From Sophora flavescens (lineage: Eukaryota; Streptophyta; Magnoliopsida; Fabales; Fabaceae): a DNA stretch of 64,000 nt. Positions within the stretch are counted from its first letter, which is position 1; every line of letters begins with the position of its first letter. Positions 42,828 to 51,974 of this stretch are shown here, piece by piece. The notes under the pieces are model-generated. The model saw nothing but the letters and a program-made list of their open reading frames with translations. It made no database searches and was not told the origin of the DNA. Where the stretch lies: the NCBI GenBank assembly GCA_030762895.1, contig CM061069.1, forward strand, positions 22,087,630 to 22,151,629, given 5' to 3'. Both the position numbers and the translations under genes were made by a program.

Positions 42828-45800
42828 TGTAACACCCCGGTTTTTAATGTTCTTCAACAACAGTAAATAAGTGTATATGTTCATATTATTTTATTTGGAC
42901 TGACTAACTTTCTAGATATTTATCTTAATTTATTTTATGTAGTTTTGTTTGAGTAATTTTAATTACTAATTTAAAATTAATTTTGAGTGCGTTAATACTG
43001 TCTTATGTCAGTGTATGCACGATTACTAGACAATAATATCATGTTATTGTCATTAGTAGTATTTATTTAGAAAAATATTTTAAATAAAATGATTGAAAGA
43101 AAATTTTTTGCCTATTTGATTCTATTTAATTTTAGATTTGAAAATATGTTGGTTTAAAAGTAATCGGAGATTAAATTTTGGACCGTTGATTTTCTTAGTT
43201 GATTAGTTCAACTATCAATTTTGACTTTAATTTAAATTTTGAAAGTATATAATTGTCAACCATTATTTTTAAATCAAAAAGACAAAAACATGTTTATTTT
43301 TTTGGCTCAATATTTACCACTCATTTTATACCTATTATTACTAATCAAAAATTTTTTCCTTCCTATTTCTAAGTCAGACCCGATATCCCTCCCCCACGTC
43401 TTTTATTTTTTTTTTTCTTCTTCTCCTTCTTCCTCACATCTTCTTCATCCTCACCTCATCTCTTCTCCTCTTCATCTCATCTTGCTCCACCGTTACTTTG
43501 TGTGCCGCCATTGTTGGGCAACCGTCCGACCGTCACGTGAACCGAGGAGGAAGACCAACACGCGTGCCCAGCCTCTGTTCCGCTCGTCGCTCCTCCTTTC
43601 TCCGCCGCGGAAAACTCGTTTCCTGCCGCACCAAGGGAGAAGATGGTCGCGCACCTCCGCTCGCTGCCAAACATGTATTGTTCTGTTTTGTTCCACTTCT
43701 GACCGCCATCATGCCGTACGAGCGAAGCTCCGCCGTCCTGGGTCATTCGCCGCCGCGCCGGAGAGAGCCATTGTCACCATCTTTCATCTCCTTTAGTAAG
43801 TTGTTCCCCTCTTTTTCATTCTCTTTCAATTTTCCCTAAATTGATTTGGAACCCTAAGTTGCCATTTCCAAACCCTAACTGTTAATTTAGAAACTAAATC
43901 CTTAAATTGATGGTCTTGATTTTAAATTGGATATGTCAATTTCAAATTCCCCATGTCAATTTCTCCAAGTTCTTAATTTCGGATTTCCCCTAATTCCACT
44001 CAAAAACCTAATTTCTCATCATACTCTAATCATGAAATTGATTCTATTTTGGTGCAATTGAAGTTGTTTAATGATGATTTCCAATGTCAATTTCATGTTT
44101 TTATGACTAGAACAATTTTCCCCCAAATTGAGATTAGGAACCCTAAAGCCTAATTTAATTTTTAATTGATATTGGTTATGTTTTTGAAAAATTAACTTTG
44201 TACATATAAAATTGGGACTATTAATTGATGTTCTGACAAATCTGTTTCACATTTCTATGAGCAAATCTCATTTTCCTCAATTTCACTAAAAACCCAAATT
44301 TCCATCTTAACTTCAATTATGATGTTGTTTCTATTTTATTGTAATTGAGATTTTTAATTGATGGTTCATGAGTTTAATTTCATGATTCTCAAATGAAATC
44401 AGATTTTCCTCAATTTTTGTGATAAGACCCTTTTACCCAAATTGGTGTTAATGAAAACTGATTCTATGTTTGTTAAATTAAATATATGGTTTCTTTTGAT
44501 GGTATGTTTTGAGGATGAAAATTGATTTGGTGAAATTGTCTGTTTGTTATTATGCTTGGATTGTGTCTCTGGGACGTTGAACACGGCTATGCTTTCTTGG
44601 TGGAGTAGAGTTTGCACTCTTAGAACTAATTGGATCATTAAGACGAGGATCTTCCTCTTGTCTTCAAAGGTAAGGGGAGATTGCCTGAGGGATTTTCGGT
44701 AATTGCATGCTATTTGTGTGTCATATTTGAGTTTATCTGTTGTGATGTGTGGTGTTAAATTAAGTTGTTATATGGCTATTATATGGTTTTTATTGTTTTC
44801 TATGAAAGTATGATTATATCTGTGATGTATGGATATATGCTATGTATGGATTATCTGTTGGTTGGTTGATTGACTGAGAAGCCTGACAGTGGTCAATGCT
44901 TAACTAATTAAAGATAAAAGCTTTGAAAAAGGTTGAGAAGGAATTTAAAGGATTTGATTTAGATAAGTGGAAGAAAAATATGGAAAATATTTATATTTGA
45001 TGATGTTTCGAGGAAAATAGTGATTAATGAGAAATAGCGAGGACGACATCTTGAAAATATTTCAGTTACGTTATCTTTTTCAAAATAAATTCAAAAATAA
45101 GATGAAAAGTTATTCCAAGAAATTTAAGTGTCAAGGATATTTTAACAGTGATTATGAAGAACTTTTGTAAAGGAGAAAATCATTTGATTTATAAATGACT
45201 TTATTTCCAACGAAAAATACTTTAGAAAGGCATTTAACGACGAAAGTTATGAAGAGAAATTTTATTATTTCGGATAGAAATGGGCTGGAAATGATTTTAC
45301 GATGATTTGAAGTAGTTTCAAAAAAAAGAGTTTCCAAAAGAAAACGGATTTGAGAAAAATGGATTTCTCTATGATCTTGACGGATTTATAAAACAAATTT
45401 CCAACGAAAAAGGATTTTCGGTAAACAACGGTGCTATTTCCGTCAACTTAGATAAGTTGAGGAAATTTTGTTTTGTTTTGTGTTTCACAGAACGAAAATG
45501 GTTTTCAAGATGAAAAACGGACCTAGCTACCGAGACGTCGGGATCTAGTGTTCTATGATATGGGACAGGGGTCCAAAAAGTGAAGTTATGGACTAGATGT
45601 CCTACGTATCTAAGACTGGTGCATCGGTCTAGATTTCGTGATTTGCACATTTTTTACTTGGAGTCAGTTATTTTTGGAATGATGGATTAAACTTGAAAGT
45701 TTAAAACGGTGATTTGGTCGTGAGGCTTTTAGCTCTGACACGGAAAGATTGAACACAAAGAAAACGACATGAACAAAACGATTTACATGCATTTTTGGGG

Positions 45801-46669
45801 CAGACGTGCCTTTGCCTAGGACTTGAATGCTTGAAGGCAAGTATTCATGACGTTTGCATCACTGTGCCTTGATGGATATATGACCACGAAACCATATACT
45901 ATGAATAGTGTTCATTGTGCCTCGTTTTGGACAGTGATATGGTTAAGTTTGAACTCTGCCTTATCTGACAACGATTCTGCCTTATTCGGATATGAGAGTC
46001 TGATAAGCTCATTTATTTGGTGGTTGAAGCTCTGGAGATTAGGTATCAAAGTTACATGATGAATATTGAAGTGTCATTGTTCTAAAAATGGCTACGACTG
46101 TCGGGTATGAAACCCCTTGATAAATTATTGTGTTCATGTTGAAAATTTCTTATGATATGGATATTTGTTTGTGTGTCGCGCATGTAGTTATTGTGTTTAA
46201 ATCCATATATTGGTATCTCACCCTTGCATATATCTGTTTTCTTGGTTTTTCTGTTGTACCTCAGTACACGAGTACAGATGGTGCAGAAGAGTTTTCCAGT
46301 TTTCACTAGAGGATATTCGTCCTGATCTTTGAAGAGGACTTACGAATATGAGATGACCATTTAGGGCCTTCTCGGTGGATGTTGGGTATAACGACCAGCT
46401 TAGGTTTTTAAGACGTTGATTAATGTAATGAAAGTATGTATGTTTATGGCTCGAAGAGCCTTTCTTTTTTATGAAACTATAAATATATTAGCAGGTGTTT
46501 TTGTTTGGGGATGTTGAAATTACAGAGGAGACTCTATCGAAATTTTTGTAAAAGTTATAGATTTGTACTTAAGTACTTATAAAAAAAATTAATTATTTTC
46601 CAAAAGCAAACCAGCTATTATTTTAAGTTTTATTTCCGAAATGTGTTAGTCATGTAATGCCAAAGGGCA
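42828..46669 (+). repeat. Tekay-like LTR (solo), plus strand, joined to Cassandra
   Basis: It starts TGTAACACCCCGG like the Tekay-like LTR, with shared internal features in the same order: a CCGAGACGTCGGGATCTAGTG block near 45531-45551 (counterpart in the minus-strand element near 12912) and an ACTGGTGCATCGGTCTA block near 45614. The right part ends TTTCCGAAATG...GCCAAAGGGCATGTGACA, like the Tekay-like LTR end. It is about 3.85 kb with no internal domain, so it is solo. The first seven bases of the adjoining Cassandra LTR (TGTGACA) coincide with the expected LTR end. Confidence 0.75.
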
Positions 46670-47058
46670 TGTGACACCCGTGGCTAACGAGGGCGGGGAG
46701 TGGTCGCCGGTGCAAGAGGCATGATCAAGGAGCGGCTCCTGGCAGGCTTCTAGGCTAAGGTACACATGAATGAACCGATAACACACCGGAATGAGAGGGA
46801 TCCTGAGACTGTGTAGGTATAGGAGAGGATGACTTATATGAATTGATTGGTACTACCTATAACAACAAGATGCATCTTCTTTTCGGGAGCCCATCACTTA
46901 AGAACTCCACAGTTAAGCGTGCTTGACTTGGAGCAATTATGGGATGGGTGACCTCCTGGAAATTTTTCCCGGGAAGAGTGAGGAAAAAGCACGCTAAAAA
47001 GACCCGTGCTGGTCTGTGGGGACAGTCATCAATCCTTAGAGCAGCCAAGGATGTTACA
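46670..47058 (+). repeat. Cassandra 5' LTR
   Basis: 389 bp, with the 5S-like segment at 46884-46970. Confidence 0.92.
46884..46970 (+). promoter_or_regulatory. 5S rRNA-derived segment in the Cassandra 5' LTR
   Basis: It matches the middle of plant 5S rRNA: CCCATCA, AACTCCxCAGTTAAGCGTGC (box A region), then GGATGGGTGACCTCCTGG (box C region). It is not a 5S gene, since the ends of 5S rRNA are missing, but the internal RNA polymerase III promoter elements are recognisable. Confidence 0.9.
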
Positions 47059-47060
47059 TA

Positions 47061-47072
47061 TGGTATCAAAGC
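47061..47072 (+). other. Cassandra primer binding site
   Basis: TGGTATCAAAGC lies 2 bp after the 5' LTR; tRNA-iMet type. Confidence 0.9.
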
Positions 47073-47129
47073 GGCACCTTTCTCGGTACGGTATGGTTCG
47101 GGGATGAACCAAGCGGAAGCTGGTTGGCA

Positions 47130-47534
47130 TGTGACACCCGGGGCTGACGAGGGCGGGGAGTAGTCTCCGGTGCAAGAGGCATGATCAAGGAGAGACTCTT
47201 GGCAAGCTTCTACGCTAAGGGACACGTGAACAAACCGATAACACACCAAAATGATAGGGATCCTGAGACTGTGTAGGTATAGGATTACACCGTTGATGAT
47301 GGCTTATATGAATTGATTGGTACTACCTATAACAACAAGATGCATCTTCTTTTCGGGAGCCCATCACTTAAGAACTCCACATTTAAGCATGCTTGACTTG
47401 GAGCAATTCTAGGATGGGTGACCTCCTGGGAAGTTTTCCCTGGAAGAATGTGAGTGAGGACAAAGCATGCTGAAAAGACCCGTGTTGGTTTGTGGGGACA
47501 GTCGTCAATCCATAAAGCAGTCAGGGATGTTACA
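47130..47534 (+). repeat. Cassandra 3' LTR
   Basis: 405 bp. It differs from the 5' LTR by small indels and scattered substitutions. Confidence 0.92.
47354..47440 (+). promoter_or_regulatory. 5S rRNA-derived segment in the Cassandra 3' LTR
   Basis: The same segment as at 46884, with box A changed to ATTTAAGCATGC and box C intact (GGATGGGTGACCTCCTGGG). Confidence 0.88.
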
Positions 47535-47539
47535 CCAGA

Positions 47540-48139
47540 TATTTGAACATTTCACTATCTGGAAACACATAGAACACAGAAAAGACATATCAAAGCCAAA
47601 TACTCAGTGCAGAAGAAATTATAGAACAAGAAATGAGATTTTAATCAACAAGCAAAAGCAAACCAAATAGAGAATCCAAGAAAACCTAACAGAGAAGAGA
47701 AACAAAGTATATATGTATCATGAAACTGAAACTTTGAGGGTTTAGGGCTTTACCTGCGTTCACAGAGAGGAGAAGGAGAGTGGCTCAATGGTCTCGGTGT
47801 TGGCTCTCCAAATGTGAGCGTCGTTCGATGTGGTGGCTGATAGTGTGAGGGAAACAGAGAGTTAGGGCGTGCGCGCAAAGTTCATAGAGGGAAAGAGATA
47901 ATGTGAAGTCACAGAGAGAAAGAGAGAGAGAGGGAGAGAGTAACTACCTAGCGGTGGTGGTGGTGGTGGGGAGGATCTCCTGGTGGTGGCGGTGGAGAGG
48001 AGACTGTGGTGGTGGAAGAGAATGAGCTGTGGTGGGCTGCAGTGGCTTACCGGAGAGAGGGAGAAGGGTTCGGGCAGTGAAGTGATGAAAGTCATTAAGA
48101 GAAAGGCGTGCAGGTAAACGTATACTTTCTAAAAACATT
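47540..48139 (-). other. CACTA-2 leader region
   Basis: On the minus strand a pyrimidine-rich leader (reverse of GGTGGTGGTGG and GAGAGAGA tracts at 47910-48070) is followed by a donor-like GGTAAAGCCC sequence near 47750. It corresponds in position to 5380-5800 of CACTA-1. I do not support any of the low-complexity open frames here as genes. Confidence 0.5.
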
Positions 48140-48338
48140 ACTGATCACCTTTAACATCTGTTGTTAAAACAACAGACATTAAAATCCATATTTAACGTCT
48201 GTTGTTTTAACAACAGACGTTAAAGGTGATTTATATGAATTTGATAATTATGGGCTGCCACCGCCTCCTTTTTAACATCTACTTTTTGTTTAACAGACGT
48301 TAAAAGCCACTGTTTATTTCCCAATCATTTTTCTGCAA
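48140..48338. repeat. CACTA-2 subterminal repeats, block A
   Basis: Copies of TTTAACGTCTGTTGTT occur in both orientations. A 34-bp near-perfect palindrome with 16-bp arms and a TT spacer lies at 48191-48224. It ends with TTTTTCTGCAAG (about 48328-48339), which aligns with the true terminus TTTTCCAGTAGTG of block B. Confidence 0.85.
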
Positions 48339-48470
48339 GTTTATAATATAACTGCTTATTTATTAATTTATTTGACTATCAACTTCCCATGCACCTTGGA
48401 ATCTAATCCTCTAAGTGAACAATTTAATTCTTTAGCGACTTACCATGCGCCTCACTTCATCCCCTGCTCC

Positions 48471-48901
48471 TTATAAATAGCTTCCCTTCCTTTTTCTTTT
48501 TATATGACTTTTTCTTGTTATTTTTATGCAAAGGCTTTATTTGTCTACTTCACATGCAATATGGCTCTGCCATGGAGATTAACCTCATCACTCTTTCTTC
48601 CAATTCCTAGACTCAAAGGTCTTTGTCTTAATGGTCAAACAACTTCTGAGGTTGTGTAAATCACATAACATGGGTTATAAGGTTGTGTAAATCACATAAT
48701 GTGAGTTGCTCACCTTATCATCCTTCAGGAGAATCGGTGGCTAGAGTTCCAAAACCTCAGCTTTGGCAGCCAGTGACTGTTCTAGGATCATTGTTGAAAC
48801 AGATCAAATGCACCATTGCTCAGCCGCTCTGGAAAACTCAGCTGCTCGAGTCTCCTCCCTTGCTCACTCGTGAAGGGAACGAAGCCTCAAGAAATGTTTA
48901 G
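48471..48901 (+). pseudogene. Gene-like segment between two CACTA-2 ends
   Basis: A TATA box (TTATAAATAG, 48471) precedes an ATG at 48561 that opens M-A-L-P-W-R-L-T-S-S-L-F-L-P-I-P-R-L, which looks like an organelle-targeting N terminus (hydroxylated and basic, no acidic residues). That frame closes at TAA 48657. A pyrimidine-ended acceptor (TCCTTCAG, 48721-48728) leads to a second open stretch, 48729-48901, ending TAG, with V-A-R-V-P-K-P-Q-L-W and L-L-T-R-E-G-N-E. Splicing from 48618 to 48729 would keep one frame of 76 codons, but the donor AAAG/GTCTTT is weak. I do not recognise the protein. It may be a captured host gene fragment or a chance frame. Confidence 0.3.
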
Positions 48902-49163
48902 GATTTTATAGGATTTTAAACCCTTTCAATGTAATTTTATATGATTCTAAACCCTTTCAATGTAACTTGTATTATTGATTCACTTCATGAATATATAAAA
49001 TCCGGTTTGGGCAATTGATTCAAACTTAGCAGTTTTACTTCGCACATGTATTTTAGTATGTTTTCAATGAAATACAAAACTGAAACACAAAAGCAAAATC
49101 AGAACAGATCGAACAGAAACACAAAACACAAAAGCAAGTGAAACTGAAACTGAAACTTTGAGG
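48902..49163. other. 3' flank of the gene-like segment and start of CACTA-2 leader duplicate
   Basis: AT-rich, with a repeated AAACCCTTTCAATGTAA block (near 48920 and 48950). The end, GAAACTGAAACTTTGAGG, repeats the sequence at 47721-47738 and so starts the duplicate leader of CACTA-2. The last five bases are the TGAGG duplication of the copia insertion. Confidence 0.6.
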
Positions 49164-49425
49164 TGTTAGTGCAAGAACACTTTAATCTTACACACACTCA
49201 CAAAGAAGAATTAGAGAGAAAAAGGAATATCACAAACTGAAATTTTATTCACTAATATCACTTCACTATTACACATTTCACACTTACACTTACTTACACA
49301 TATGGCACTTACACTTATTTATAGTAGGTATTAGTCCTAACCAACTATCACTAACAACTAACTATATCAACCACCTCAACTAACTAACTAACACTTCTAA
49401 CTAAATCTAAATTACAACTCCAACA
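49164..49425 (-). repeat. Copia 3' LTR (262 bp)
   Basis: It has 14 bp more than the partner LTR (ATATCACTTCACTA near 49247-49262) and few substitutions. The polypurine tract AAGGGGTG (minus strand) adjoins at 49426-49433. Confidence 0.93.
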
Positions 49426-49486
49426 CACCCCTTAATTCAGATTTGCTAAAGATACAAATCACAAATTTACACCTAAATTTGTATTT

Positions 49487-50200
49487 CTATAATGCACACC
49501 TTATTAACACAAACACATACATTTGTCCACCAGGATCCCATTGTTTAAAGCATGACACCCTTTGAGCAATCAAAGCTATATGTGCAAACAGAACCTTTTG
49601 CACATTGTCAGGTCCTAGCCTCTTGCACCACTGTTGGAAGTACAAGGAACCCATACGTGAACCATTACAGTAACCATTTCTGTCAATCTTCCTTGACTTC
49701 TTAATGTTCTTTAGCCTTTGAATAGAGCCCATATTGAATGTACCATGTGCAATTACGCTGGGCCAGAGCATTTCCACCTTTATACGGGACTGACGTTTTA
49801 GGGTAACAAGTGAACTCATTTTGTGAAATTCCATCTCTACCCCCTTCACTTTCTCTTCCACCGCAGCCTCAACAATCAGCTACTTCACCTCATCACAGCA
49901 CCACACACAACCAATTCCTTCTTCTATTCGCGGTTTCATGGTCGACGCCCATGGAGGTTCAACCGGCAATTCCGGGGGTGGTTTGATCAGACCTCCCTTC
50001 TTCGTCACAGTGGTTACCCATTCTGCGCCTTGCGACACCTCTAGAACACGACACAACTGCTTCTCACTGCCGAACATCCGATGAACCGCCGTCTGACTGA
50101 CTTGGTCCGGTGGCTCCGTCGACACTGTGACCGGACCCGGTTCAAACCTCTCCGCCTGAACCTCCGTCGTAAGTGACAGATCTAGAATCGTCGCCTCCAT
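49487..50200 (-). pseudogene. Unknown ORF 2 of the copia-type element
   Basis: A single minus-strand frame of about 238 codons from the ATG at 50200, broken by one TAG near 49880. The first half is Pro/Val/Glu-rich (F-E-P-G-P-V, P-P-P-E-L-P-V-E-P-P-W) and includes C-V-W-C-C. The second half is basic (L-K-R-Q-S-R-I-K-V, L-K-N-I-K-K-S-R-K-I-D) and ends C-F-K-Q-W-D-P-G-G-Q-M. I see no copia protease, integrase or RT motif and do not recognise the family. It takes the place where pol should be, so the element is non-autonomous. Captured host sequence is one explanation; a lineage-specific accessory ORF is another. Confidence 0.45.
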
Positions 50201-50497
50201 ATCAGTCGCGTTCCGGCCACCTCAAAGCTACTTGATAAGCCTCTGCCTTATCTAGTTTTATAACTAGTAAGACGGTGGTTTACGTGCTAAATAGTCGAGT
50301 TCAGTCTCGTTTTCGCCCAAATTTAGCCTTGTTTTGTTCCTAAGTTAGACTTTGACTCGTTTTGTGTATTTTGTGTAGTTTTTAGGTTATTTTGAATAGA
50401 ATTACACTTTTGTTTGCTTTTGTTGTTTCAGGTCAATAAGTGAAGCTCTGAGAGTCAAGGAAAGTCAAGAAGCAGTGGAAAAAGCACTTTTGGAGGT

Positions 50498-50956
50498 CTC
50501 GCCTCGTGAGTGGATGCTCGCCTCGCAAGCCTGAACATCAGATAAAGCAGCAACAGTCATCACTCTGGCTCGCCCCGCGAACAGCCTGCTCGCCTCGCGA
50601 ATCATAAAGACCTGGAAGTCAGAGACCATCACGGCCCAGCCGTGATGAAGATCACGGTCGTGACAGCTTAAGGTTTGAAGTTTCGCCACGCGAGAAGAAT
50701 CTCACCCCGCGATAGTCTGAAGACCCTGGAAGACAGAGACCATCACGGCCTAGCCGTGATGCACATCACGGCCGTGACCTAAAACCCACACAAGTCAGAG
50801 ACCATCACGGCGTAGCCGTGATTCACATCACGGGCTGAAATCTGAAGGCTCGCGTCGCGAGACACCCTTCGCGTCGTGAGGGTTTGGATTCCACAAACGT
50901 GCCAGAAACAGAAGCCGTCACGGCCTAGCCGTGATGACCATCACGGCCGTGACGCG
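50498..50956 (+). repeat. Palindrome array of the Athila 5' LTR
   Basis: Four units pair CATCACGGC...GCCGTGATG arms (3-bp spacer CCA, CTA or GTA) with a nearby ATCACGG[CT]CGTGA palindrome. They alternate with CTCGCCTCGcGAG-type units. The second copy is 59218-59676. Confidence 0.93.
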
Positions 50957-50965
50957 TGGCCTCCC

Positions 50966-50973
50966 TATAAATA
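50966..50973 (+). promoter_or_regulatory. Athila LTR TATA box
   Basis: TATAAATA lies 10 bp after the last palindrome; also at 59686-59693 in the 3' LTR. Confidence 0.7.
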
Positions 50974-51819
50974 AGGCAGTGCAGAACAGATTTAGAGGAC
51001 TTTTTGGATCAGAACAGATTGTAGATCTTTTTGATTCCTTATTCTGGGACTGCGTCTCCCTCTTCTCCTTTCTTTACTTAGAGTTATGATGAATTCCGAT
51101 TGTACGTTTGTCGTCATTACGGACATGAGGAACTAATCCCTTCGTCCGAGTGATCAATGAAGTCGCTCATGGCGGTATAGTGTTCATGTGATGTAGGTTT
51201 CTCTCCCCTTCTCTCAATGAATGTTTTCCAAGTCTGATTTGGTTGTGTTGATCATATGTTTTGCGTGATTAACTAGTTAAACGTGTTGAGGCCGAGCGGC
51301 GATTCACGTTTTAGAACTTGGATTGGAATCACTAATTGACTAATGAGCACGACAGTGGATTTAGGAGATTAGTGCAACCTTATAGGGAACAAGAATTAAT
51401 AGAATTTGAGATTAGGATTATGAGACCTAGTAAGTAATTAATCCAATCGTCGAATACGTCCTATTGAGCACGACAGTGGATATAGGAGAAATTGGGGGTC
51501 CCGGTTGACATTATAATTGAACTTAGGGAGGAATTCATTATCATTTGGGTACTATACATGATTGGGTAGGTGGATTTGAGACCTTGGATGCTTTTAATTC
51601 CAGATTTCAATACCATATCTTTATTTGAATTGTGATTTGCTTGCGATCCTCTTTTCTCTCAAATCTCAACCACTTTATGTTACTTGACCAAACGCATCGG
51701 ACTTCTCGCGAAATTAGTCGAATTGGTAGCCCAATCCTTGTGTTCGACCTCGGTAGATTCTTACCGTGTTTTATTACTTGCGACGACCCGGTACACTTGC
51801 CGGTGACTCAACAAGTTTT

Positions 51820-51837
51820 TGGCGCCGTTGCCGGGGA
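51820..51837 (+). other. Athila primer binding site (tRNA-Asp type)
   Basis: TGGCGCCGTTGCCGGGGA lies 6 bp after the LTR. A leader of about 137 bp follows before gag. Confidence 0.95.
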
Positions 51838-51974
51838 TTGGCACACCAATCAATTTTCCTAATTTTTAGGAAATCTGATTATTTGGTTAAGCGGTTTTTA
51901 TTTTTATTTTTCTGTTATTTGTTTATTATTTCTCTCTACTTCTTTGATTCCACTTGGTCTTGCCGTGTTTTTGT

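Larger units (their letters stand above)
46670..47534 (+). mobile_element. Cassandra-type TRIM retrotransposon
   Basis: Two LTRs of 389 bp (46670-47058) and 405 bp (47130-47534), both TGTGACACCCG...GATGTTACA, flank a 71-bp interior that begins with the primer site TGGTATCAAAGC. Each LTR carries a 5S rRNA-derived segment, the defining mark of Cassandra. There is no coding capacity; such elements rely on proteins from others. The left flank GGGCA and right flank CCAGA do not match each other. Confidence 0.92.
50233..51813 (+). repeat. Athila 5' LTR (1581 bp)
   Basis: It contains the palindrome array 50498-50956 and TATA at 50966; the remainder is R/U5 with no gene. Confidence 0.96.

Noticed and set aside
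43239..43839. Open frames in the solo LTR, rich in Ser, Pro and Arg
   Set aside because: They cover the CT-rich leader of a Tekay-like LTR in several frames on both strands at once. The composition explains their openness.
46884..46970. 5S rRNA gene
   Set aside because: Only the internal part of 5S rRNA is present, it lies in a Cassandra LTR, and it is repeated in the other LTR. It is 5S-derived, not a functional gene.
46857..47249. 130-codon minus-strand open frame
   Set aside because: It lies antisense across the Cassandra LTRs and interior and has no protein-like motif.
47862..48138. Minus-strand Ser/Pro-rich open frames
   Set aside because: They arise from GGT and GAGA tracts of the CACTA-2 leader and have no conserved motif.
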